Below are positions 8,132-15,836 of a stretch of 34,195 bases of DNA, one piece after another (position 1 is the stretch's first letter; every line of letters starts with the position of its first letter). The notes under the pieces were generated by a model that saw nothing but the letters and a program-made list of their open reading frames with translations, did not search any database and was not told the origin of the DNA. Both the position numbers and the translations under genes were made by a program. Source of the stretch: Candidatus Brachybacterium merdigallinarum (lineage in GTDB: Bacteria > Actinomycetota > Actinomycetes > Actinomycetales > Dermabacteraceae); assembly GCA_019115335.1 (NCBI GenBank), contig DXDT01000198.1, positions 1 through 34,195 of the forward strand. The letters run 5' to 3'.

Positions 8132-8137
8132 TACTAT
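8132..8137 (+). promoter_or_regulatory. -10 element for a leaderless TetR mRNA
   Basis: TACTAT ends seven bases before the A of the ATG at 8144, exactly where transcription would start on the initiator codon. No Shine-Dalgarno sequence precedes the gene. No convincing -35 box is seen. Confidence 0.5.
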
Positions 8138-8143
8138 GAAGCA

Positions 8144-8875
8144 ATGCCTCACTCTGGAGACCGGGCGCCGGACCCGCGACCGGCGCGCACGCGTGCTGCG
8201 ATCTACAAGGCGGCCCGGGAGCTCGCCGCCGGCGATGGCGACGTGACCGTCAACGCCCTCGCCAAGCGGGCCGGGGTCAGCCGAGCCGCGTTCTACAGCC
8301 ACTTCGGCGGTCTCGATGACCTGATGGGCGACATCATCGAGCAGATGCTCTCCCACCGGTACGACTTCGTGCGCGAGACCTACCGCTCCGGGGCCCCGTT
8401 CCGCGTCGCCCTCGCGCGGGCGCTGCTGTCCACGTCGGAGTACATCGCCGAGCACCACGCCTTCCTGCGCGGCGCCCTGGACTGGACCCTCACGCACCGC
8501 ACCTACGTGATCCTGGTCGAGACGTACGCCGAGCTGTTCGAGCTGTCGCTCGGGCTCCTGGGCGATGCGGTGCCCGAGCACGTGGTCGCGCCGGAGACCG
8601 CCCGTTACATGTCCGGCGGCACGCTCGACCTGATCGTCAAGTGGCTGATGGACACCGAAGCGGCGGCGCTGGCCGGGGAGCCGATGGACTCCCGGGCGCT
8701 GGCCCGGATGCTGCTCGCAGCGCACCCCGCCTGGTACACCGGGCTGCAACCCGGCGAATCGCTCGACGACTACCTGGACGTCGAGCCCTTCGTGCCGGCC
8801 GACGACGCCTCCTCCGCCGATGCGCGCTCCGACGCGGATCCCTCCCCCGAGGGCCCGTCGGCCGACGGGGTCTGA
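8144..8875 (+). CDS. TetR-family transcriptional regulator
   Basis: One-component regulator of 243 residues. The N-terminal helix-turn-helix spans about residues 17-58 with VTVNALAKRAGVSRAAFYSHF and GGLDDLMGDII, a classic TetR pattern (A/G-VS-x-x-x-FY-x-HF). The ligand domain fits TetR_C families with an extended acidic, Ser/Asp-rich tail (DDASSADARSDADPSPEG). The ATG was chosen because it gives the standard length before the first helix. A -10-like hexamer at 8132-8137 implies a leaderless mRNA. It is divergent from the unknown gene at 7191-8018, a possible target; the ligand is unknown. Confidence 0.88.
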   Translation: MPHSGDRAPDPRPARTRAAIYKAARELAAGDGDVTVNALAKRAGVSRAAFYSHFGGLDDLMGDIIEQMLSHRYDFVRETYRSGAPFRVALARALLSTSEYIAEHHAFLRGALDWTLTHRTYVILVETYAELFELSLGLLGDAVPEHVVAPETARYMSGGTLDLIVKWLMDTEAAALAGEPMDSRALARMLLAAHPAWYTGLQPGESLDDYLDVEPFVPADDASSADARSDADPSPEGPSADGV

Positions 8876-8894
8876 GCGGGGCCCTGCCGCGCCC

Positions 8895-10253
8895 TCAGCA
8901 GTCGCGGGCCAGGCGCAGCAGCACGCGGGCGCCGAAGCGCACCGCCTCCACCGGGACGCGCTCGTCGATCCCGTGGAACAGCGGTGCGAAGTCCAGATCC
9001 GGCGGGAGCTGCAGCGGCACGAAGCCGTAGCCGTTGATCCCGAGGGTGGCCAGCACCTTGTTGTCGGTGCCAGCGCTGAGGCAGTAGGGCAGCACGTGGG
9101 AGCCGGGGTCCTCGGCCTGGACGGCCGCGGTCATCGCCTCCACGAAGGGACCGTCGCGACGGGCGTCGGCGTCATTGCCCTCGACGTCGATGATCAGCTC
9201 GACGTGCTCGCCGATCAGCTCGTCGATCAGGGACAGCAGCGATTCCCGGTGGCCAGGCAGGTAGCGCAGGTCGATCCCGGCCTCGGCGGTCTGGGGGATC
9301 ACGTTGACCTTGTAACCGGAGTCGAGCATCGTCAGGTTCGCCGAGTCCCGCAGCGCTCCGCGCACGAACTGCCGGGCCCCGCCCAGCAGCGGCAGGAAGG
9401 GCTCGATGTCCTCCGCGTCCCAGCCCTGCCCGGTGATCTCGGTGACCCCGTCGAACAGGTCGCGCACGCTGGCCACGAACTCGAAGGGGAAGACGTGGTC
9501 GTCGATCGCGGTGATCGCCCGGGCCAGCCGCACGATCGCGTTCTCGTCATTGGGCACGGAGCCGTGCCCGGCGCGTCCGTGGGCGCGCAACCGGCCCCAG
9601 ACCAGGCCCCGCTCGGAGGTCTGCAGCAGGTAGGCGCGCACGTCCTTCCCGGTCTCCCGCTCCGGCAGGGTGATCGAGTAGCCGCCCACCTCGCTGATGG
9701 CGTCGCTGTAGCCCGCGAACAGCTCGGGCTGGTGGTCGGCGAGCCAGCGCGAGCCCCAGACGCTGCCGTTCTCCTCATCGGCGAAGAACGCGAACATCAG
9801 GTTCCGCGGGGGAGTGGCGCCGGTGCGGGCGAGATGCCGGGCCAGGGCCAGCAGCATCGCGACCATGTCCTTCATGTCCACGGCGCCGCGGCCGTAGATC
9901 ATGCCGTCGCGGATTTCCGCCGCGAAGGGGTCCACCGACCAGTCCTCGGCGCGGGCGGGCACCACGTCCATGTGGCCGTGGAGGATGAGGCCGCCCCGCT
10001 CGGCATCCTCCCCGGGGATCCGCACGAACACGTTGGGGCGGCCGGGCGCGGTCTCGTGGACCTCGGGCTCCAGGCCCACCTCGCGCAGCCGCTCGGTGAT
10101 GTAGTCGGCGACCTCCGGCTCGACCGGCCCCCAGGCGGCGGGGTCGTCCCCCCCGTAGTTGGTGCTGTCGATCCGGATCAGCTCCCGCGTGAACTGGACG
10201 GCTTCGTCCTCCAGCAGGCGCAGCTGCTCAGCGGTGGGCTCGGGGATCGACAT
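8895..10253 (-). CDS. M20-family metallopeptidase (ArgE/DapE/carboxypeptidase type)
   Basis: Zinc-dependent amidohydrolase of 452 residues. The metal and catalytic residues of the family are all present: HGHMDVVP (His94, Asp96), bridging Asp126 in GRGAVDMKD, catalytic Glu159 and metal ligand Glu160 in FADEENGS, GRAGHGS in the lid dimerisation domain, and a late metal-site histidine in APLFHGIDE. Length and sequence fit the M20/M25/M40 peptidases that cleave dipeptides or N-acyl amino acids; exact substrate unknown. AAGGAGA stands before the ATG. The terminal C-R-L-R region ends just after the divergent convergent TetR gene. Confidence 0.92.
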   Translation of the reverse strand: MSIPEPTAEQLRLLEDEAVQFTRELIRIDSTNYGGDDPAAWGPVEPEVADYITERLREVGLEPEVHETAPGRPNVFVRIPGEDAERGGLILHGHMDVVPARAEDWSVDPFAAEIRDGMIYGRGAVDMKDMVAMLLALARHLARTGATPPRNLMFAFFADEENGSVWGSRWLADHQPELFAGYSDAISEVGGYSITLPERETGKDVRAYLLQTSERGLVWGRLRAHGRAGHGSVPNDENAIVRLARAITAIDDHVFPFEFVASVRDLFDGVTEITGQGWDAEDIEPFLPLLGGARQFVRGALRDSANLTMLDSGYKVNVIPQTAEAGIDLRYLPGHRESLLSLIDELIGEHVELIIDVEGNDADARRDGPFVEAMTAAVQAEDPGSHVLPYCLSAGTDNKVLATLGINGYGFVPLQLPPDLDFAPLFHGIDERVPVEAVRFGARVLLRLARDC

Positions 10254-10314
10254 GGGTTCTCCTTCACGGGTGGACTGCGGCCACCGTACCGGGACGCCGC
10301 CGCAGGCATGACGA

Positions 10315-10350
10315 ACGGCCGGTCCGGGAGACGATCCCGGGACCGGCCGT
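10315..10350 (-). terminator. Hairpin between dps and the peptidase gene
   Basis: ACGGCCGGTC-CGGGA pairs with TCCCGGGACCGGCCGT, a 15-bp stem with one bulged G and a short loop (GACGA). On the minus strand it lies 79 bases after dps and before the peptidase start, so it most likely ends dps transcription. Confidence 0.65.
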
Positions 10351-10429
10351 CGCGCAGGCCCTGCAGGCCGGTGCTGCAGGGCGCACGCGCTGACGAGAGC
10401 TGCTCCGGGGAGCTGCTCCGGCGGATGGC

Positions 10430-10921
10430 TCAGGCGCCCGAGCCCTCCAGGTGGGCGCGCATGAACCACTGGAACTTCTCCAGGGCGCGGGTCTGCTCGA
10501 CCAGGATGTCCTCGGTCATCGGGTCCAGCTCGCCGGCCAGGGTGATGGCCTTGCGGTTCGAGGAGATGATGCCGGTGTACACCTCGTCCAGGGCGCGCAG
10601 GTGCTCCTGGGAGTCGGCCTTGCCCAGGGTGTAATCGGCCCAGCTGCGCTCGGAGACGAGACGGCCGGGGGTGCCCACGGGGGTGCCGCCCAGCTGCGCG
10701 ATGCGCTCGGCGAGATCGTCGGCGAAGCCGCGGACCTCCTCGACCTCCGGGTCGAGCATCTCGTGGACGGCGATGAAGCGGGAACCGATGACGTTCCAGT
10801 GCGCGTGCTTGAGGGTGAGGTGCAGGTCGTTCATCGCGTGCAGGCGATCCTGCAGGGACTCGACCAGGCGCACGGAGTCGTCGGTGCCGAGGCCGGGGAT
10901 GGTGTACGAAAGATCAGTCAT
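10430..10921 (-). CDS. dps: Dps-family DNA-binding ferritin-like protein
   Basis: Forms a dodecameric shell that oxidises and stores iron and protects DNA under oxidative stress. 163 residues. The Dps signature KHAHWNVIGSRFIAVHEMLD (residues 38-57) carries the ferroxidase ligands His41, His53, Asp57 and Glu61/Glu62 region; the rest fits the four-helix bundle. There is no long lysine-rich tail, so direct DNA binding is uncertain. A strong Shine-Dalgarno (GAAGGAG) sits before the ATG and a SigH-like promoter lies about 45 bases upstream. Confidence 0.95.
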   Translation of the reverse strand: MTDLSYTIPGLGTDDSVRLVESLQDRLHAMNDLHLTLKHAHWNVIGSRFIAVHEMLDPEVEEVRGFADDLAERIAQLGGTPVGTPGRLVSERSWADYTLGKADSQEHLRALDEVYTGIISSNRKAITLAGELDPMTEDILVEQTRALEKFQWFMRAHLEGSGA

Positions 10922-10965
10922 GTCTCGTCTCCTTCGGGTCGGGGTCCTGCGGTTCTGCTCTGTTC

Positions 10966-10991
10966 AACGGGTCGAAGTGCGGAAATGTTCC
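10966..10991 (-). promoter_or_regulatory. SigH/SigR-like promoter of dps
   Basis: On the minus strand GGAACA is followed by 16 bases and CGTT, the exact spacing of the consensus for the actinobacterial thiol-oxidative stress sigma factor SigH/SigR (GGAAYA-N16-17-CGTT). Transcription would start near 10960, leaving a leader of about 38 bases before the dps ATG. Control of dps by this stress sigma factor is biologically sensible; it is inferred from the motif alone. Confidence 0.6.
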
Positions 10992-11133
10992 TGTCGGGGT
11001 GGAGATCCTGCTGACGCAGAGGAGCCTCACCGAAGCCCTTCCGTACCATGGTGACACCACCGCGACTGGCCCGCCACGGCGGGACGCGGCGACCGGCGGA
11101 GTCCGGTCGCATCCGGCGACAGGAGGAACCCCC

Positions 11134-12078
11134 ATGACCAGGTTCGAGACGCTCCGCAGCCGCCTGACCGCGGTTCCCGACGCTGCTCGGCGCCGTGCCC
11201 TCCCGGCCCGCAGCCGGGGCCGGATCCTGGCCGATGCCCGCGCGATCGCCCCCGAGCTGCCGCACGACGCCGGCCCCGCCCACGTGGAGCGGGCGGCCCT
11301 GCGGATGGTCCGCCGTGCCGCGCAGGACGAGTTCGCCCGGGAGGGCGTCACCCACCTGCAGCTCCCGCCCGCCTGGGGCCGGATGGAGCTGCGTGAGGCG
11401 GACATCCCCTCCAGCCCCGCTTTCGAGAGCTTCGTGGCGGAGGTCGCGGCCGCGATCACGATCGGTCCCAGCCGCCTGGACCGGGAGGACGCCCTCGAGC
11501 TGAGGGATCGCCCGGCCTCCTCCGACGGCTTCGGGCTCTCGCTCGAGGCGGCCGCTGACCTGGCCTCCTACCTGCTGCACCAGGCGTGGCTGCTGCGCCG
11601 CGTCGAGGAGCGCAGCGGGGGAGCGGCCGGCGTGCACGGCGGCGGAGCGGCCGACGGGGCGAGCGCCGAGCCTGCCACGGCTCTGCCCGCGGACACCGGC
11701 GATGAGCAGGCCTTCTTCGCCACCCGCGCCGGGGTGGTCGCCGAGGAAGTGCAGGGGGCGCTGGTCCGCCAGGTCATCGTGCCGTTGGAGCTGCGCACGG
11801 CCCTGGAGCGCCACCGGGAGATCGTCGGCGGGGTCACTGATGCCCCAGCTGACGCACGCCGCACCGGAACCGCGGAGACCGGAGCGTCCCGGCCCGGTCG
11901 CCCGCTCTTCTCCCAGCAGGCGCAGGCCGCGATCAGCTTCGCCCAGTCCGGGGCGAGCCGCGCCACCGCCCACGCCCTCCGCACCGGGGCCGTGAAGGCC
12001 TACGAGCTGTTCGACCAGAAGCACTCGGGACCGGACCTGGACGACCAGCGGCCACAGGGGCCGGGCACCTCCCGCTGA
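11134..12078 (+). CDS. Protein of unknown function
   Basis: I do not recognise this 314-residue protein. It has no signal peptide or membrane helix. It is strongly charged and mostly helical, with three blocks: a basic N-terminus (LRSRLTAVPDAARRRALPARSRG), a central region with conserved-looking VERAALRMVRRAAQDEFAREGVTHL, and a C-terminal stretch FSQQAQAAISFAQSGASRATAHALRTG. A low-complexity Gly/Ala segment (GGAAGVHGGGAADGAS) links the middle. Start chosen for the strong AGGAGGAAC at 11121-11129. It is divergent from dps and convergent with sufE, so it looks like a single-gene unit. Confidence 0.75.
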   Translation: MTRFETLRSRLTAVPDAARRRALPARSRGRILADARAIAPELPHDAGPAHVERAALRMVRRAAQDEFAREGVTHLQLPPAWGRMELREADIPSSPAFESFVAEVAAAITIGPSRLDREDALELRDRPASSDGFGLSLEAAADLASYLLHQAWLLRRVEERSGGAAGVHGGGAADGASAEPATALPADTGDEQAFFATRAGVVAEEVQGALVRQVIVPLELRTALERHREIVGGVTDAPADARRTGTAETGASRPGRPLFSQQAQAAISFAQSGASRATAHALRTGAVKAYELFDQKHSGPDLDDQRPQGPGTSR

Positions 12079-12109
12079 GGGGACCCGCCTCCGGAGGCAG
12101 CGCCTGCCC

Positions 12110-12589
12110 TCAGAGCCCCGCCTTCTGCGCCAGCTGGCGCTTGATCCGGGCGAGCATCCCGGCCATCCCGTTCAGGCGCAGGGGGCTGACCACCTGGGCC
12201 AGGCCCAGCTGGGTGGTCACCGCATCGGGGGTGTCCACGACCTCTCCCACGGTGCGGCCGTCCAGGGCCTCGGCGAGGATCGCCGCGAAACCGCGGGTCG
12301 TGGGCGCCTCCGGCGGGGCCGAGAAGAACAGATGCGCGGTCGCGTCCCGGCCGGTGCCCTCCACCTCGGTGATCAGGAAGATCGGGGACTGGCACTCCGG
12401 GACCGGCTCGAGCAGCTCGGGATGCTCGGCATAGCGCTCCGGCAGCTCCGGCAGGGACTGCGAGAACTCCAGCAGCAGCTGCAGGCGGTCCTTGTCGCCG
12501 AGGGCGTGGAAGTCCTCCGCGATCTCCGCGAACGCCGCCGGCAGGGAGTCGCCGCCCGCCGTCGCCGCGTCGGGGGTCTGCGGGCTCAT
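12110..12589 (-). CDS. sufE: SufE-family sulfur-acceptor protein
   Basis: Takes persulfide sulfur from a cysteine desulfurase for Fe-S cluster assembly. 159 residues; the acceptor cysteine is Cys66 in PECQSPIFL, the SufE active-site pattern, followed by the family strand-helix pattern with [21 protein letters not shown] and the LR-NGMAGML-RIKRQ end. The start overlaps the upstream rhodanese stop as ATGA, so the two are co-translated. No SufS or other Suf gene is present here, and the partner desulfurase is unknown. Confidence 0.92.
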   Translation of the reverse strand: MSPQTPDAATAGGDSLPAAFAEIAEDFHALGDKDRLQLLLEFSQSLPELPERYAEHPELLEPVPECQSPIFLITEVEGTGRDATAHLFFSAPPEAPTTRGFAAILAEALDGRTVGEVVDTPDAVTTQLGLAQVVSPLRLNGMAGMLARIKRQLAQKAGL

Positions 12590-13491
12590 CGGGCGGGCAC
12601 CTCGCCGGGCTCGCTGCCGGTCGCGATGGGCAGGCGCACTCCGTTGCCCCACTCGGTCCAGGAGCCGTCGTAGTTGCGGACGCTCTCGAAGCCGAGCAGG
12701 TGGGTGAGCACGAACCAGGTGTGCGCCGAGCGCTCCCCGATCCGGCAGTACACGACCGTCGGCTCGGAGGTCTCGAAGCCGAGCTCGTCCTGATAGATCG
12801 CCTGCAGCTCGGCGCGCGGCTTGAAGCGGCCGTCCTCCGCAGCGGCGCGGGCCCAGGGGACCGAGCGCGCGGTGGGGATGTGGCCGCCGCGCACCGTGCC
12901 CTCCTGCGGGTAGTCCGGCATGTGGGTGCGCTCGCCGGAGTACTCCTGCGGGGAGCGCACATCGATCAGCGGGCCGCCCAGGAAGTCCAGCACGTCCTCG
13001 CGGTAGGCGCGGATCGGGGCGTCCTGACGCTCCACCACCGGGTAGCCGGTGGTCGGTGCCGGGGTGCTGTCGCTCGAGGTGGTCATCTCGCGGCCCTCGG
13101 CCTGCCAGGCGGCGCGGCCGCCGTCGAGCAGGCGCACGTCCGGATGGCCGAACAGCTCGAAGACCCACAGGGCGTAGGCGGCCCACCAGTTCGACTTGTC
13201 CCCGTAGAGCACCACGGTGGTCTCGCGGGTGATCCCGGAGGCGTCCATGAGCTTCGCGAAGCCCTCGCCGTCCACGTAGTCGCGGGTGACCGGGTCGTTG
13301 AGGTCCAGGTGCCAGTCGATCTTCACGGCGCCGGGGATGTGGCCGGTCTCGTACAGCAGCACGTCTTCATCGGACTCGACCACGACCAGGCCGTCGGCGC
13401 CGAGGTTCTGGGCCAGCCAGTCGGTGGTCACCAGCTTCTCGGGGTGGGCGTAGTCCTGCAGGGCGGGGCTGGGGTCCACGGGGACGGGCAT
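12586..13491 (-). CDS. sseA: Two-domain sulfurtransferase (rhodanese/SseA type)
   Basis: Transfers sulfane sulfur from thiosulfate or 3-mercaptopyruvate to acceptors. 301 residues with an inactive N-terminal rhodanese domain and a C-terminal domain with active-site loop CRIGERS (around residue 246); the six-residue loop starting C-R-I-G is the thiosulfate-type one rather than CG-S-G-V-T. The ATG at 13491 was picked over the upstream one (13533) because AAAGGTGAAC lies 5-10 bases before it. Coupled to sufE, giving a small sulfur-relay unit that may feed sulfide/persulfide into Fe-S or thio-cofactor synthesis. Confidence 0.92.
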   Translation of the reverse strand: MPVPVDPSPALQDYAHPEKLVTTDWLAQNLGADGLVVVESDEDVLLYETGHIPGAVKIDWHLDLNDPVTRDYVDGEGFAKLMDASGITRETTVVLYGDKSNWWAAYALWVFELFGHPDVRLLDGGRAAWQAEGREMTTSSDSTPAPTTGYPVVERQDAPIRAYREDVLDFLGGPLIDVRSPQEYSGERTHMPDYPQEGTVRGGHIPTARSVPWARAAAEDGRFKPRAELQAIYQDELGFETSEPTVVYCRIGERSAHTWFVLTHLLGFESVRNYDGSWTEWGNGVRLPIATGSEPGEVPAR

Positions 13492-13621
13492 CAGTTCACC
13501 TTTCGACGGTCGACGGCGCACGGCATGTGCCACCAGTCTGTCACTCCTGCCCGAGGAGCCCCCGGGGAATCCTCGCGGAGCGGAACCGGCGCGTCGTGCG
13601 CTGTGACCGGGGCCACGAATC

Positions 13622-13627
13622 TACCGT
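13622..13627 (+). promoter_or_regulatory. -10 element for a leaderless VOC-protein mRNA
   Basis: TACCGT ends seven bases before the ATG at 13634, so transcription would begin on the start codon; no Shine-Dalgarno is visible. Same arrangement as at the TetR gene. Confidence 0.45.
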
Positions 13628-13633
13628 GGGCCC

Positions 13634-14062
13634 ATGGAGAACATCGACGATGGTCCCGTCATCCCGAAGCTCGACCTCATCGTGATCGACTGTCCCGACG
13701 CCCTCGAACTGGCCACCTTCTACGCCAAGCTGCTCTCCTGGACGCTCGAGGAGGGCTCGGACCAGGAATGGGCGACTCTGGTCCCGCCGCGCGGCAGCGT
13801 CTCCCTCGACGAGCCCGGTGGGGAGGCCACCCTCGCCTTCCAGCGGATCGACGGCTACGTCACCCCCACCTGGCCCGGCGGCTCCCACCCCCAGCAGTTC
13901 CACCTCGACTTCGCGGTGCCGGACATCGAGGAGGCGGAGGCTCGCCTGCTCGGCTTCGGCGCCCGGGTGCACGAGCACCAGCCGTCCGCCAGCGGCTCCT
14001 TCAAGGTCTACCTCGACCCCGCAGGACACCCGTTCTGCCTGGTCAAGCACTCCGTCTACTGA
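13634..14062 (+). CDS. VOC-family (glyoxalase-like) protein
   Basis: Small metal-binding-fold enzyme or binding protein of 142 residues with the paired beta-alpha-beta-beta-beta modules of the vicinal oxygen chelate superfamily: PKLDLIVIDCPDALELATFYAKLLSW in the first half and QQFHLDFAVPDIEEAEARLLGFGARV in the second, ending with KVYLDPAGHPFCLV. Such proteins include fosfomycin/bleomycin resistance and glyoxalase enzymes, but the substrate here cannot be called. The open frame starts at the ATG and no Shine-Dalgarno is seen, fitting a leaderless mRNA. Confidence 0.9.
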   Translation: MENIDDGPVIPKLDLIVIDCPDALELATFYAKLLSWTLEEGSDQEWATLVPPRGSVSLDEPGGEATLAFQRIDGYVTPTWPGGSHPQQFHLDFAVPDIEEAEARLLGFGARVHEHQPSASGSFKVYLDPAGHPFCLVKHSVY

Positions 14063-14077
14063 GAACCCTCGACCTCC

Positions 14078-15112
14078 TCAGCTCGTATAGGCGGCGAAGC
14101 GCTCGCGGATCCCCGCGGGCGCTTCGCCGCTGGCGAGCAGCACCTGCAGCAGCAGGCGGGCCTTCTGCGGGCTGAGCAGCCCGGCCATCACCGCACCGGC
14201 CTCCAGCAGGTCCACCTCGCTGCCGGGATAGGCGTAGTGGTGGGTGGACGTCCCCCCGGAGGGGATCCGGGTCGCGACCACGACGGGGACACCGGAATCC
14301 AGCAGCCGGCGGATCCTCGGCATCGCGGACTCGGCGACGTGCCCCATCCCGACGCCGGCGATCACCAGTCCGTCCAGGGTTCCCTCGGGCATCACCTCGA
14401 GCAGCTCCAGGTCCTCGCCGAGCCCGGCGGTCAGGATCGGCACCCGCGGCAGCGTCTGGGGGAGCGCTCCGCCCTGCGGTGCCGTGGCGGTCGGCGGGCG
14501 GTGCAGGAGGCGCAGCTGCGGCCCGTCGAGCAGGGCGAGCGGACCGCCCGGCTCGGAGGCGAAGGCGCCGACGGAGCGGGAGGAGGCCTTGGTGACCCGG
14601 TCCGGCAGGTGCACCTGGCCGTCGAGCACCACCAGCACCCCGAGGCCGCGGGCAGCGGGCCAGGCGGCGGTGCGCAGGGCGTCGAGCACGTTCGCGGGCC
14701 CGTCGGCCCCGGGCGCGTTCGCCGGACGCATCGCCCCGGTCAGCACCAGCGGCTGCTCGCGCTCCCACCACAGGCTGAGCAGGAACGCCGTCTCCTCGAG
14801 GGTGTCGGTGCCGTGGGTGAGCACGATGCCGGCCGCCCCCGCATCGACGGCCTCCCGTGCCGCCGCCAGCGCATCCTGCAAGTGCCGGGGCTGGACGGAG
14901 GCGGAGGGGACGTCGGCGATCCGGCGCTGCATCAGAGCCAGGCCCGGCACCGGCGGGAGCGCGGGAGCTGTCCCCTCGTCCCCGCTGAGGGTCGCGCCGC
15001 CGCCACCGCTGTGCTGCTGCATGGCGATGGTGCCGCCGAGGGCCAGCACCATGATCGAGGTGGGGGAGGGCGCGGAGCTCTCCACGGCTCCGGCACGGTC
15101 GTCGGTGGTCAC
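14078..15112 (-). CDS. ansA: L-asparaginase
   Basis: Hydrolyses L-asparagine to aspartate and ammonia in the cytoplasm; no signal peptide is seen. 344 residues of the type I/II bacterial asparaginase fold. Nucleophile region LALGGTIAM (Thr28) and the second catalytic motif THGTDTLEETAF (about residues 99-110) are both intact, as is TGAMRPANAPGADGP. The flexible lid region is shortened and glycine-rich (HSGGGGATLSGD). The ATG overlaps the upstream SRPBCC stop as ATGA, so the genes are co-translated. Confidence 0.93.
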   Translation of the reverse strand: MTTDDRAGAVESSAPSPTSIMVLALGGTIAMQQHSGGGGATLSGDEGTAPALPPVPGLALMQRRIADVPSASVQPRHLQDALAAAREAVDAGAAGIVLTHGTDTLEETAFLLSLWWEREQPLVLTGAMRPANAPGADGPANVLDALRTAAWPAARGLGVLVVLDGQVHLPDRVTKASSRSVGAFASEPGGPLALLDGPQLRLLHRPPTATAPQGGALPQTLPRVPILTAGLGEDLELLEVMPEGTLDGLVIAGVGMGHVAESAMPRIRRLLDSGVPVVVATRIPSGGTSTHHYAYPGSEVDLLEAGAVMAGLLSPQKARLLLQVLLASGEAPAGIRERFAAYTS

Positions 15113-15771
15113 GGCAGGTCCGTCTCCTCACCGAGGTAGAAGGCGGCGGTGCGCACCGACGCCTTGCGCGCCGGCTTCCGGTCCGACCCGGCGGCGACAT
15201 GCGCCTCGTACCAGGCGTCGGCCGTCGCACGCACGAACTCGGCGCCCTCGCGGGAGGCGGCGAAGTGCGCCATCCGCTGCAACTGGGCCGTGGTGGGGTC
15301 CTCCAGGTGCAGCGCCAGCGGGTACAGCGCCGCGTCCCAGCCGCAGCCGGTCGCGGCGGGGCCGAAGGTCGCCCAGTGGGCATCGTCGGGCACGGTGTGA
15401 CGCAGGGTGAAGCGCGTCGTGCCCTCCTTCTCGCCCTCCTCGTCGCTCACGTCGGGGACCGGCTCCAGCAGCAGCTCCAGTTCGCTGCGACCCGAACCGA
15501 ACTCCCAGCTCAGCAGCAGGCGGCGGGGAGCCTCGACCGCCTTCACCCGGCCGTGGGTCTCCATGTCGGGCAGCTCGTAGCGGCCGTCCTCGACGAGCTC
15601 GCCGCCGGCCCGGCCGAACCACAGCGCGAGGCGGGAGCCGGTGGTCAGCGCGGACCACAGCTCCTCGGCACCGACCGGGAAGGTCTGGGCGAGGGCGACG
15701 ACATGGCCTCCCGCGGTGGGGGTGACGGTGCGGGTGACGCCCGTCAGCTGGCTCTGAGGGGTGGCAGGCAT
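15109..15771 (-). CDS. SRPBCC (AHSA1-like) domain protein
   Basis: Soluble protein of 220 residues with the START-like fold: FPVGAEELWSALTTGSRLALWFG is the usual N-terminal helix-strand of AHSA1/SRPBCC proteins, then ELPDMETHGRVKAVEAPRRLLLSWEF and a final amphipathic helix. Such proteins bind hydrophobic ligands or regulate; the specific role is unknown. Start at 15771 was chosen because GAAGGAG lies just upstream; a longer reading begins at 15804. Co-translated with asparaginase. Confidence 0.85.
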   Translation of the reverse strand: MPATPQSQLTGVTRTVTPTAGGHVVALAQTFPVGAEELWSALTTGSRLALWFGRAGGELVEDGRYELPDMETHGRVKAVEAPRRLLLSWEFGSGRSELELLLEPVPDVSDEEGEKEGTTRFTLRHTVPDDAHWATFGPAATGCGWDAALYPLALHLEDPTTAQLQRMAHFAASREGAEFVRATADAWYEAHVAAGSDRKPARKASVRTAAFYLGEETDLP

Positions 15772-15836
15772 GCGGCTCCTTCGAAGGCGGGTCTCGGGCT
15801 CCACTGTGTCAGGTGGGACGAGTCGGGCGGGAGGTG

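Noticed and set aside
8820..10634. A 604-residue plus-strand open frame across the M20 peptidase
   Set aside because: All catalytic motifs of the peptidase lie on the minus strand; the plus-strand reading shows no domain.
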